NCBI GenBank assembly: GCA_035079385.1
Contig: JAVHKY010000056.1
Location: 4,340,001-4,404,000 of the forward strand
Length of the DNA stretch: 64,000 nucleotides
Direction of reading: 5' to 3'
Origin: Aspidiotus rigidus
Taxonomy: Eukaryota > Arthropoda > Insecta > Hemiptera > Diaspididae
Made by a program: the position numbers and the translations under genes. Positions 35,050 through 46,194 of this stretch are shown one piece after another; position 1 is the stretch's first letter, and the number at the start of each line of letters is the position of its first letter. The notes beneath the pieces were generated by a model. That model saw only the letters and a program-made list of their open reading frames with translations, was not told where the DNA came from and did not search any database.

Positions 35050-35376
35050 ATGTTGGACCCCCTTTTTTGGTTTTGGACTCAAATTGATGTCGAACAGTAC
35101 TATTTTTCTCTATTGGCCAGGGCCTACAGCGGCACTCTCCGGGGAGCGGTAAATTTTAGAAATATTTTGGAGCGCGAGAAATTGATAGAGGAGGACGAGG
35201 CGGCAAAAGTTGACCGCACCAACAGCGGGTGCAATACCGAAAACCGGCCACCGGTGTCAAATCGTACATTCATCATTTGTCGTTGTTTCTCTACTCTGTA
35301 TTTGGTGGTGATCAACACCTTCATTTCTAAGCTCGAAAGATCCATGGCCTTATGTTCATGGCCCTGGCCCAAATGA
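35050..35376 (+). CDS. Unassigned open frame, 108 codons from its first internal ATG
   Basis: From ATG at 35050 it reads MLDPLFWFWTQIDVEQYYFS, then LLARAYSGTLRGAVNFRNIL and EREKLIEEDEAAKVDR, followed by a cysteine-bearing stretch. It lies in a GC-richer island (34950-35400) of an otherwise AT-rich area, which is the only support. I recognise no family, and a promoter or splice context is not evident. It may be chance or an old repeat. Confidence 0.2.
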   Translation: MLDPLFWFWTQIDVEQYYFSLLARAYSGTLRGAVNFRNILEREKLIEEDEAAKVDRTNSGCNTENRPPVSNRTFIICRCFSTLYLVVINTFISKLERSMALCSWPWPK

Positions 35377-35399
35377 ATTGACAAAGTTCGTAAGGAGCT

Positions 35400-36380
35400 C
35401 AATAAGTTGTGCTCAAGATAAGCCCAGTATACGAGTACAATTTGCGCTGTTCTCGTCTCATAAATTTACATGAATGCATGAGGGGAAAAAAGGATACGAT
35501 GCAGAATCCCGATGCAGAATACGGAAGCCTCTGGATTGTGCTATCATTGCACTTTTACAGTGCCGTAGTAGTTTTGCAACATACTGGCCCCTTTAAGAAA
35601 TTTAATGTTGATTCTCGAGCTTCCAAATAAGTACGTGTATTCGGTAAGTACACAGAAATGAAAATGCGTTCTTCGTGTGCTTCGGGGGGAAGTCACATTT
35701 CATTCTTTGAAGAAGGAAGACAGGTATGCGCATTGCGTACGTGATGAACATCGCTGTGCGTAGGTACGCTGGATTATTGATAACAGAGAGACAACTTTTT
35801 GGCTATAAGTCAGAAGAACGTTTCACGCAGCGTCGCGGAAACGGCGGGTCATATCGGTATAGTAATATACCGGTAGTTTGAAACCATTGCTCTTTCTTTT
35901 ATCCTGTTAGTGAATCAACGCATAGAGGACATCACTTTGTATCATCTGAAGTTCTTCTTCAAGTGCTCATGGTCCCTTATTCTCAATTACTGTATGAACA
36001 ATCTAGTATGTATATATTTTACAACGATTCATGCACAAACCACTACGGTCTTCAGCGGTGCATTCAAACAAATTAAAAATCTTACATTTGAACTGCTTTT
36101 CGACTAACTCTATTCGTCTGTATACAACCATACTGTTCGTCGACATAAATTTACGCTTCAGATGAACTGAATAGGGGCCATCTTCATTTATTACTCGTAC
36201 CATCTTTATTAATTGTTCAACCCACACGGATCAAGGTTATGCGGTAAAAATTAGCAACATCAGATACCTTCTGTTGGCCATTTGATTTTTTTCATACCCA
36301 AATCGAAACTGAAACTTTCAATGGCAATTAACTCCACGAAAAGCACTGCTTTACTAACGAAGCGAAACGCGCGGTATGTA
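35400..36380. other. No gene seen
   Basis: No coding region or repeat that I can support. Confidence 0.4.
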
Positions 36381-36386
36381 AAGAAT

Positions 36387-36408
36387 TTTACAAGCCATGG
36401 CTTGTAAA
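36387..36408. repeat. Perfect 22-bp palindrome centred on CCATGG
   Basis: TTTACAAGCCA is followed immediately by its exact complement TGGCTTGTAAA. Confidence 0.9.
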
Positions 36409-36579
36409 GAAGTCATGTTAGCTTGACGTCACTAGATGTCCGTTGTAAAATGTATCGTATATCTAGTATGTTATATGATCTACGATGGACTACAATCAGG
36501 AGAATCACTTCAAAGGAACATCTTCGAAAGTTTCAATTCGATTTGGGTGTACAAAAAAGTACCTTACACGGCATAACTC

Positions 36580-36672
36580 GAAGTGTGTTTACATGTCTCG
36601 GACATATGCTACCCTCGCTGCGCTCGCTCCGCAAACTATTGTCCTCGCCATGTAAACACACACTTTTGAGCC
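36580..36672. repeat. Inverted repeat around a GC-rich loop
   Basis: AACTCGAAGTGTGTTTACATG and CATGTAAACACACACTTTTGAG face each other across a loop containing CTCGCTGCGCTCGCTCCG. It is probably the core of a small MITE. Confidence 0.6.
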
Positions 36673-36689
36673 ATGCCATGTAATATACC

Positions 36690-39225
36690 TACTATTACTT
36701 GCAGTAGGTACACAAAACAAATCAAGAATGTTTATAAACGACTGTAAAGAGTTGATAAACTGTGATGTGTAGACTGTATACAATCTTCTTTCTTTCGTGC
36801 CACCTAGCTGGCACAAAATTTTCAGATTGGCGGTATCACAAATATAATAATATGTTTATCCGATGAGAAGGTTGAATGATTCGTAATTCGTTTTATGATT
36901 GTCGCCTGCCGTTAATTAGAAGCGGTTCTCGTATTCATAATGAAATTGGAAGCGCATCCACCAGAATGGAATCATTTTCATTCAAGTTTGAAACGATCGG
37001 CAGCGAGGATAATTTAATCGACCGTTGAATCAATTAGCTACGTGTAAATTAATATGACGTTTCTTCCATCCATTCTTCTCGCTAATGCGACCGATTCGGA
37101 TGTTGAAATGCAGAAAACGTCACCTAATAACTGACCTACAGAGCAGCACATTTAATAACAAGGAAAAAAAGAAGGTATCACACAGACGACTGATCAGCTT
37201 GGGATGAAATAAGCATGTAGGTACCAGCCATTACAATCTTTCGAAGAAAAAACACGTTTTGCTGATGCAGTAAGCCTCGTTTGGCAGGAAACTTGTGGAA
37301 CTGGAGCTGACGAACATTGAAGTCTATAATTTTGCGAAGAATCTTGTGAAATTACTCTCGCGAAATACGGGTGGTGCGACTATTAGGTAGGTACCTATTC
37401 ATATTTTTTTCTCTCTCTCTTTCTTTCGGTTCTTCTTCGCTTCTTTCCATCCGTAGTACGGTATGCGAAAGTCCACAATATACGATCAATAGACGCGGGT
37501 ATATCAAGACCTAAATCAAAGAGTATAATATACGGGTGAAAAAAAATGGACAGAATTTTTCTTTTATTATGATTAGGTATGATACAACTGATGAGGTCGT
37601 TTACTCATACCATAGGATATAAAAATTGTAGAGCAACGGTATTTTTTATTTACTTTACAAAAAAGAACTTTTCTAGGTCGCGGATAGGTAGATATTCAAA
37701 TTTTCTGCGCATCATACTCGCGATAAATGTTCCTAGTTGCCTACAATTAGGATGCAATACTTTACAGCCAAATACCGGTGCAAAATTTGACGGCAGATTA
37801 ATTTTTGGTAGTTGCTATAACTTAACAAAGTAGGCCTAATAGAAAGTAAGATGCAGTACTGTATATTATAATGTTATAATATACCTATAACATATATATT
37901 ATACAATATTCATTCATTCATTATCTTCGAGGCGTTTTCGTTTCGCTCATCATGGATCTCTAATTGTTGGGCACGTGTTTACTTTACATAACGTGCACAT
38001 TGTAAATAGGTAATTTCGTCTTCTACTCTAATCGCATTCTGAAAACAAAATCTTTATTTTGACGAAATAACGGCTCCTTCGATTTCGGACGCTGACGCAG
38101 GATGCGTTATTCGTGACCTCGGCTAAGGGACTAAATAACACATTTTTTACAAAAATTTGCTGGTAATTACGAATAATTTTCTGTTCCTTTACTTCACGCA
38201 AACGCAATTGCTATCATTAAGGTATTTTTATCAAAATACGTGCGTGTATATGTAGTCGAATACTCGTAGTATATTAACGGTGCTCGTTTGCGAGTAGAGT
38301 CATTTCACTGTTCACGCACCAACACACCTTTAGGTCCTTACAATCATACCTGCTGTTATTTAGTTCCTCAGCCTCAGCCGACCGGATCGAGTCCACTAAA
38401 GAACTATAAAATATTGTATCCGTTTGTGTCAGGTGATGCAAATAAGATATCAGTAACAACAACTCTAAACTATTTTTATGGATTGTTCGTGTGAGTATGG
38501 TCGCCGGCTCGACAAATCAATCATCATTCATGAACCAGTTTAACGCGTTTATACATTACCCTTAACACGATCATTTGAAATAGGAAGAAATCAAGCACTT
38601 TCAAAATCAGTCTCGAAAGTCTGTACGTTACACCAATAAGGATAATGATGTGTACTTACTACTTTTAATTAGTGTTATCTTTATTCCAGATGAAATGATG
38701 CTAGAGCGTTAGTAAAATAAACAACAATCACTAAACCATGAGTCATTCCCGCAAGAAGAACGAATCGAATACCCAAAACCAAATTAAAAGCATCGTTTTC
38801 ACGCTTGAAGACGCGCAGTGCAACTGGTTTACCAGCATATTCACCACAGCACGAATCACGCATACACTGGCGACGGAGCAAAGACTACGTTCACTCAACT
38901 GCACACACCACCATCAACATTCAGCAATAAAGATTGGTTACCTGTTGAGTTCTCTTCTCTCTCCCTTTTTTTTTTCTTCTTATTTCTTCCTTTCTTCACC
39001 GGACACAAGTGTGAGAAGAGAATGTGAGCCAGTCCAGCGTTAAGAGATGTTATATTTTTTCTTCTTTTTCACGGTAACCGAACATGTGTTTTCTTTGCTT
39101 TTGTAAAATTATATTTTAGATAAAGTTTTTTCCTTTTTTCCCCGAATTTGTAACTCACTTAGTAGACTTCCACGAATCGCGCGCTGGAGCTCTCGCATAT
39201 GATGTGGGACGATAATTCCTTCAGC
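36690..39225. other. No gene seen
   Basis: No supported coding region. Open frames at 37579-37833, 38288-38494 and 38738-39043 overlap antisense frames and carry no motif. Confidence 0.45.
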
Positions 39226-39229
39226 GTTG

Positions 39230-40142
39230 CACTGTTAAAAAAAAAACAATCAACATTAATCATTATATTCAGAAAAAGAAAACAAGTTGGCTCTTACATC
39301 CACTTTATTTCTTCCAAACAAAACACGACGTAGTCGTCATCTTCAGGTGAATCGAATAGTAACAGTGACATCATGACATGTAAAACAACGAGAAAAAATG
39401 ATAATAAAGAAAGTAGATGAAAGTAGAAAGAGGGAGGAATCAGCTTTGACCTTATAATTAAAAAATTAACTGATACCCTTCAGGTGAAGAGGTATCCCAA
39501 TTCTTTTATTAAAAAAATTCTAGATCACGATATAACTACCCCTCCCCTTCGTAATATTGAATCCGCTAATTCTGAGTTTTTTTTTATTCCGTTTGTAGGT
39601 CAAAGCAGTGTGGTTATCAGGAAACATCTTCGCACGCGCACTCTTAATCAAACAGCTACAACACCTACAGAGAAAAATTTTTCACGTGTTCGAAAGATAG
39701 GTTCCCTAAAGAAGAAAAATCAGGTGTTGTATATTCTATCCCCTGTTTGGATTGTCCCGTTTCTTATGTGGGGGAGACATGCCAAAAGTTAAAAGCACGT
39801 CTCTCTCAGCATGAGAATGATGTTAAGAACCGAACCAATCACACTGCTTTGGCCGATCATGCCCTCGATATGGGCCATGTATTTAATTTCGAGGCTACCA
39901 AGGTTGTAGGAAGAGAGGATAAGGTGAAAAAGAGGAAGATTTTAGAAGTTGTTAATATCATTAAGGACCGTCATAGTATAAACTTCAAGACAGATATGGA
40001 AAGACTTCGGACACGTACAAGAGTGTCGTTATACAGCATTATTCACAAAGCTGATTCCTCCCTGTTTTTACTTTCATCTACTTTCTAGTTTCTTTATTAT
40101 CATTTTTTCTCGTTGTTTTACATGTCATGATATCACTGTTAC
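39230..40142 (+). mobile_element. Penelope-like element remnant with inverted terminal repeats
   Basis: A GIY-YIG endonuclease remnant lies between two inverted copies of a ~90-bp segment: 39360-39449 and 40046-40142. Left words such as GTAACAGTGACATCATGACA and GAGGGAGGAATCAGCTTTG reappear complemented on the right (CAAAGCTGATTCCTCCC, TGTCATGATATCACTGTTAC). The outer left part (39290-39355, read on the minus strand) has the ACCTGAAGATGACGACTACG start typical of PLE 3' regions. Inverted or partial LTR-like repeats are a known Penelope feature. Confidence 0.8.
39484..40088 (+). pseudogene. Penelope-like GIY-YIG endonuclease, one frameshift
   Basis: The first frame (39484-39792) starts with the RT-endonuclease linker (YPNSFIKKIL, then FIPFVGQSSVVIRKHL). 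A frameshift near 39715 moves to the second frame, which gives the GIY-YIG module: SGVVYSIPCLDCPVSYVGET (a variant VYxIPC...YVGET, with the CxxC of the Penelope CCHH class). It continues KARLSQHENDVKNRTNHTAL with ADHALDMGHVFNF and ends KILEVVNIIKDRHSINFKTD. The reverse transcriptase is absent. The second frame is clean, but the element as a whole cannot encode a retrotransposase. Confidence 0.88.
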
Positions 40143-40149
40143 CTATGCA

Positions 40150-42000
40150 AATGTAGATGTAGATTTTGAAAATGTAGAACAAGTTTCAGGTGATGATTTG
40201 AACGTGAATGTCCAAGCTGGAGGGGGGTCATCTCACTCAATCCCCTTCCGTAGATACTCCTGTAGAATTTTCAAGCTCATAAGTTCCCTCAATCTTGAAA
40301 TCTAGTCTTGAAAATTCTGATCTAACACAAGAAGTAGAAATTGATTTTGATTGGGATGATGAGAATCCCGAGTCCCTAAATCCAGTAGAAATTGAAGTAA
40401 ATACGTAAATCCAGTAGAAATTGAAGTATACGTGTTTCCTTGACTCGTTTGTAACTCTTCATGACAAAAATACAAATGGCATCTACAATACCTAAGGACC
40501 TAAATCTATGGACTGAAATACCGATCTCGTATTCACAAGCTATGTCTTCCTCTCATGCTCACGTGTAGAAGAAAGCAATCGAAAAGGAATGTAATGCGAT
40601 GATAAAACACAATGTTTGGGAATTAGTAGTTCCTCATCAAAAAGGTAAACAAGTGGTACCAGTTAAGTGGGTGTTCATCCAAAAAGCCGATGGAAGTCCG
40701 AAAGCGAGATTAGAATAAGCGGTAGGTGTAAGAGATAGCGAGAAATATGAGAAAGACGAGACAGCGTCGCCAACTCCACGTGCAGCATCATTCAGATGGT
40801 TATTGATACGAGTAGGTACCTAGTAATTCTCGGCTGGGATCTCATTCAACTCGATATAAGTAACGCGTTTTTGCATGGTGAAATCGACAGAGAAAAATAT
40901 ATTAATGTTCCTCAAGGCTTCAATTACGATTCCAAAAAGTATGTATGTAAACTGAGAAAATCCTTGTATGGTCTAGCGATATCACCTATCACCTTCACGT
41001 TGGTTCGTAACTCTTAATTCGTTCCTAAAATCAATAGGTTACAAATTGTCTCCGAGAGAACCGTGTGTTTACGTTAAAAAGAACAAGAAAAATCTGGGTA
41101 AAGTTGTTCTAGTGCTACCTTTGTAGATGATTTCTTGATAACAGGTTCAGATAGGGGTGGTACCTATACAGGAACTGATAATGACAATGAGTTCGCGATT
41201 TGAAGTTAGGAACTTAGGATATCCTACAAGATTCCTAGGAATACAAAGTTGAAAAGCGAAATGATGGAATATTTATTCATCAAAAAAAATAGGAATATCG
41301 AAAACTTTTTGAAAATCTTAGATATGACTGAATGTAACGCAGTATCCATACCGATGCATCCGATAGCAAATCATAAAATCGAAAAAGTTGAAGAACATGC
41401 TACAAGTACCGTACCAGCAGTAGGATATCTTCAGTATTTAGCTATACAGTACATGTACCTACTCGTTTAGATATCGCATTTGTAGTAAGTAATTATCTTG
41501 CGCGTTTTCAAAGTAATCATCAACCCCTTCATTGGAAATTGATAAAACAAGTATAGTTTGTTACCTAAAAGGAACATTTATTCGCGAGAAATACGGAAAT
41601 AACTCTTGACGCGTATGCGGATGCGGATTTCGCCCCAGAACAAGGTAGAAAGTCTACAACAGGTTACAAATGTACAGATGTGCGTGGTGCTCTAGACTAC
41701 AACGAACTGTTTCTGAGAGTACTTCTGAAGCAGAACTGAAAGCGATCTGCGAAGCAACCTCATAATATATATTATTTCTGAAATATCTGACGACAGAACT
41801 GATGTAGGTACCCAATAAATGAACCGATATTTACGAAGATAATATAGGAGCCCTAAGACATTGCCAACTTCAGGCAGGGCCAAAACGAATTAAACATCTA
41901 GAACTAAAATATTTCAAAGTGATGGAATATGTCAGGGTACGAATTCTTAAAATTGAAAATTACCGTCTAAAGATCAGCTGCCGGACGATCGTTGAAGTAG
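40150..42000 (+). pseudogene. Ty1/copia retrotransposon pol: RT and RNase H, heavily broken
   Basis: Following shifted frames from left to right: an acidic linker (40180-40400), AIEKECNAMIKHNVWELV (~40570), QVVPVKWVFIQKADGSPKAR (~40650-40710), ETASPTP (~40760), QLDISNAFLHGEIDREKYIN (40840-40900, the QLDVxxAFLHG copia RT motif), SKKYVCKLRKSLYGL (40930-40975), SPREPCVYVKKNKKN (~41050), a damaged DDF active site (~41125), LGYPTRFLGIQ (~41215), VGYLQYLA (~41420), then the RNase H part with AYADADFAPEQGRKSTTGYK (41610-41670), SESTSEAELKAICEATS (41715-41765) and IKHLELKYFKVMEYV (41890-41930). More than ten frameshifts or stops occur. Gag, integrase and LTRs are not found. It starts directly at the edge of the Penelope repeat. 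Confidence 0.9.
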
Positions 42001-42267
42001 TCTAGTATCTTTTTATTTTAGGAAGCATTTTTTTTTCGAATTTTTGCGCGTGAAATCTGTTCTTGAAAAAGTTTTTTTTCGATTATACCTATTGCTTGAT
42101 AAGTTTATATACGTGCCACACATTTTCCTTCATAATAAACCAAGATTGTATACCGGTACTCTAAAAGCATGTTGTGTACGTATTAATGCAGAATAATTAT
42201 GTATACTTTTCAGCAAATCGATACATAGTCAAGAAACAAGTCCCCGTAAAAAGTGTACTGGATAGAA

Positions 42268-42425
42268 GAAAATGATGATTTTTCTTCGGATAATCAAAAT
42301 TTCTTCTCTAGTACAAGTGCTGTGGAATACAGTTGCTGGTCAATGTTTAAGCACAGTCTACTCGATATAGTTGGAATCACGATTTTTCTTCGGATAATCG
42401 AAATTTCTTCTCTAATTCAAAGGTT
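42268..42425. repeat. Two ~52-bp direct repeats, 104 bp apart
   Basis: ATTTTTCTTCGGATAATCAA with AATTTCTTCTCTAGTACAAG (42268-42322) recurs as ATTTTTCTTCGGATAATCGA with AATTTCTTCTCTAATTCAAA (42371-42425). They lie between the copia remnant and the MITE. Confidence 0.7.
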
Positions 42426-42447
42426 GTGAAACACCCTAACACCCTCT

Positions 42448-42734
42448 CCCGGTAAACATTGTTCCCACTTGAAGCCCTCAAATACAAAGGGCTTCAGGGA
42501 CACAAAAGGGAAACAGGGCTTCAAATGGGAATTAAAAGGGTAGTTTTTTCCAAATGAAGCCCAAGGAATCAGAAGGGCTTCAGTTTGTCCCTGTTGAAGC
42601 CCTTTGAACGCGGGGAACCAAAGGGTTTCAACAGGGAAGTAAGAGGGAAACAGGGAATCAACAGGGCTTCAAATGAGGGCTTCAGAGGGTAGTTTTTCCC
42701 AGGGGCTTCAGAGGGCTTCAAATTGTTTACCGGG
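42448..42734. mobile_element. 287-bp MITE rich in GGGCTTCA words, copy 1
   Basis: The termini CCCGGTAAACA and TGTTTACCGGG are inverted. The interior holds GGGCTTCA seven times and its complement TGAAGCCC three times. It has the same length as copy 2 (49836-50122) and differs at only four positions I can see. The flanking bases are CT on both sides, suggesting a 2-bp target duplication (TC in copy 2). It encodes nothing; the open frames are translations of the repeat. Confidence 0.92.
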
Positions 42735-42739
42735 CTACT

Positions 42740-44810
42740 CCAACAAGATCAGCGTGGGAGGGGCTGTTACGCTACTAACGCCACTGGCTGCTAGACTTGA
42801 CATTACACGCTGCTTGTTAGCCGTACCGATTACCCAGTACTGCCTGTGGACTCGAAAAGTTGAGAACGTGTTCTTGCCACTACCAAGAAGGCAGTTACGG
42901 ACGTCGGTCGATTTCTCTACACCCGTTGTATATAGTTAATAAACATACAAATACATAATCATCTTCCTCGAAAATCCAAATCAGAAATAAGTACTGTACG
43001 TATAAAATATGAAGTACGCACGTAAAATTAAATTACACATATCATCTATCCTATTTTTGAAATTCTTGGAAAACCGACGATGTAGACCTGGTGGTGCTAC
43101 CTACCAATGTTGCTCGGAACTAGCGTTTTCATCATCTGATTGCTAGGGTGCTAGCCTTACTAACTTCGTTCTTTATTATTGTCGTTGATGCCCTACGGGT
43201 TTAGATGTGTAGTTGAGTACATCTGAATAACAATAAAAGCCTTTCCTCGACTAGTCTCGAAAATCTGATTCTCATTTGGAATGATCAGTAGTAACATTGT
43301 GATATCTAAACTGCCTTCTGAGATTCTTTCTGCAACCTAACCAACGAGTAAATTTCGACTGCTTGCAGATCACATTGTATGGAGGCAGCATAAGTAGAGA
43401 TTTGTAATCTTATTATGTACCTAACTTGTTTCAGGAAAGCTATATGAAAAATATAACAATAAATATTTTTAAAATGATGATTTCAAGAATGTTAGAACAA
43501 TGTGGATGTAATGGATCCTTTTTTAAATTAGAATTTGATGGAAAGGTTTCCGAATTCTTCAAGCGATTCCTGTTAACAGCCAGAACTAATAAATAGGTAT
43601 GTAGCGCGTTATACTTGATTCAAAATACCTGTAGATGTGCATATTATCATCTTGAATTTACAAACTTTTGCTTCGCACTCTGCTTTTAAAAAATTCAAAA
43701 AATCGAGAGTAGGTATATACCGTTGAATATTTCACCGCATTTGACTCCTCAACATGGTCCCAAAGTGTCTTTATTGGGGGTATTACAGTCCCAATGGAAA
43801 ATGGGGATATTCTCGGAATATTTTACTTATTTAATAAAGACGTATTACCGGTATTTCTGCCATGGAGACATCAGATGTTTAATGGGATGTACCTAATCTT
43901 AAAACGAATTTCGGAACATTAATGAAGTTATCGCAAAATTTACGATAAATGCCTTAATCCCGTAGACTGCAATTAAAATAATTTTCTTATCTTTCAACTT
44001 CTTTATAGAATGTTTTCCTTGGGGAAAAATTCGTTCCACATTTATGACATTTCTGATTTTCTTTTTTTCCTGAATAAAAAAGTAATACCTACCTAGCTAT
44101 ATTTTAAAATCGGTAAATGATACCTGTTTAAATTATTTCCTAATCAAGTAAAGATTACATAGGTAGTTAATATCTCGAATCTCTTCTCTGGGATGTTTAA
44201 AAACCCTGAATAAAATACCCTAAAAAGTCCGTAGAATGTGAAGACGTTTCATATATATGTAATCACACGTTCAGTTCTACGTCTTCCTAAATTATATTTA
44301 CACGATAATGATATCAACTGTTAACAGATACAAGCAAAGTGTTATTTCGTCTAGCAACAATAGAGTACGAGCTCAAATCATGCGTGTCTATAATTATTTA
44401 TCCTATTATTATTTAAATATAGATCTAATTGTTAACAGGCGCGCTCAAATGTGTGAATAATATGTAGGTAATGTAAGTATTAAAATTACCGTAACGTTTG
44501 TTATTCTAAACATACCTTGTATACTTTTACGAAAAGGGTAGAATAATAGACTAAAACGTTTACCTACCGCATTATAAAATCCATCCATGCAACGAAATGG
44601 GAGGTGAAATTTATATTTTTGAATGTTCACATTCAAAATACAAGTAGCACTACATTTTGTGGATAACGAGCTAGAATTTTAAATTTATATGTATCATTCT
44701 TCTCAGGGATTATATACTTGCTGTATACCCCTATACCTATCCGTTTCCTATTTTAAAAACGTGGAACAAACACTTAGGCCTACTCCGCAGTACTCGTACT
44801 TAAGAGCAAG
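42740..44810. other. No gene seen
   Basis: AT-rich throughout, with no coding or repeat structure that I can support. Confidence 0.5.
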
Positions 44811-44824
44811 GTCCGGGAAAATAT

Positions 44825-45371
44825 GAGTTGAGTCCCAGAAATGCGATTTCTCATGAATTGAGTCCCTGTCCAAATATGGGATGTACGAATTGAGTCCCGG
44901 TGTCAAAAGTAAGATGTTTGAATTGAGTCTCGGCTTTACAAATAAGTTGTATGAATTGAGTCCGGGATGGGAATCGGAATTTGTATTGATCAACAACCCA
45001 CAACTTCTTCCTTTTTTCACTCAACATTATTACATTAACCTGGATACTAATACGCGAGAACACTTCAGCACGTACTTCATGCAACTGTTACGCATCTCTT
45101 CACCCATACGTTCATACATACTCAACAGCGTGATTTCTTATCGCGCTACTGTTTTTCTGTAAGTACTAGTCAATATAAGCCGAAGACAGTTACTGTACAA
45201 CAGGATGATGCACACGTGCTCAAAATTAATGTAGCTTCTTTTACGGGACTCAATTCTTGCATCATCATTTTTAACCCGGGACTCAATTCGTACATCATCC
45301 TTTCATACCTCGGACTCAATTCACTCATCTACAGGACCTAATTCATGAACTTTTGCACGGGACTCAACTCG
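44825..45371. repeat. Palindromic array of GAATTGAGTCCCGG motifs
   Basis: Left half: five copies of GA(A/G)TTGAGTCCC(G/A)G or close variants between 44825 and 44970, about 25-45 bases apart. Right half: five reverse-complement copies (CGGGACTCAATTC and variants) between 45240 and 45371, about 35 apart. The 270-base centre has no motif. The whole looks like a foldback or MITE with subterminal motif arrays. The open frames across it follow the repeats. Confidence 0.8.
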
Positions 45372-45457
45372 TTATCGCCCCAAGGTCCTATACTTATTCC
45401 CTGTGAATTTTAGTAGATGATTCTGTACACTATTCAAGGCTCCTTTCGTCATCTGAG

Positions 45458-45647
45458 GAACACGTTCGCACGAAATCAAGAACCCGCCGGGAAAAATTGA
45501 TGCCATATGGCTGACATTTTGCCAAATTCTTGACAGAACAACTCACCGTGCTCACTTTTTGAAATTTGAGCAATCAGAACGCTTAAGAAATGGCATTGCC
45601 ATGGCACTGACAAAATTTTTCCCGGCGGAAATTGGAAGATCGTGTTC
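45458..45647. repeat. Inverted-repeat element with CCGCCGGGAAAAATT core
   Basis: GAACACG, CCGCCGGGAAAAATT and GCCATATGGC-like words on the left pair with GCCATGGCACTGAC, AATTTTTCCCGGCGG and CGTGTTC on the right. This gives arms of roughly 60 bases with mismatches. Confidence 0.65.
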
Positions 45648-45961
45648 AAGAACCAGGTAGGTATAGATCGGGTGCTTTTTTTTTTTTTTTTTTTCAGAGT
45701 TCTTATAAAAGTTTGTCTTATAGTTGATCAAATAAACGGCAAGACAAACTGGAGAGAATTCCTCTGCTCCATTAAAAGATGAATCTCTTCACGGCGTGTC
45801 TTTATATTCAATTTAAATGTTTGTAAAAATGGGGTTGATCGTCAAAAAGAAAACGCAAATAATATAACGAGAACAAGTTGACTCAATCACGATGTATGTT
45901 ATGCCTTGGAAATTGTTTATAGGTCTAATTAATTTCAAATTTATGTTTAAACTTTTAATCT

Positions 45962-46125
45962 CAGGGGCGGATTTACGGGTACATTTTTAGGGGGGGGGGA
46001 ATTTCCATTGTTCTAAAATTTTTTCCTTGCAAATATAGTCAAATTGAACAATTTCAGTCTTTTTTGGAGGTTTTTTTTGGGGGGAGGGGGGGGCGTTCCC
46101 CCTGCCCCCCGTAAATTCGCCCCTG
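45962..46125. mobile_element. 164-bp MITE with CAGGGGCG termini
   Basis: Starts CAGGGGCGGATTTACGGG and ends CCCGTAAATTCGCCCCTG, an 18-bp inverted repeat with one mismatch. AATCT lies on both sides (45957-45961 and 46126-46130). Interior G- and T-runs pair with each other. The termini are hAT-like; the 5-bp duplication is shorter than the usual eight. Confidence 0.8.
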
Positions 46126-46194
46126 AATCTAGAACATGTCTTATAATATACTCGTAATAAGGACTTCATAAAAAAAAATTGAATCAGACAATGA

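Noticed and set aside
44845..45162. Two minus-strand and one plus-strand frames of 77-93 codons
   Set aside because: All follow the GAATTGAGTCCCGG array (repeated LNSN/ELSPG peptides) and are not coding.
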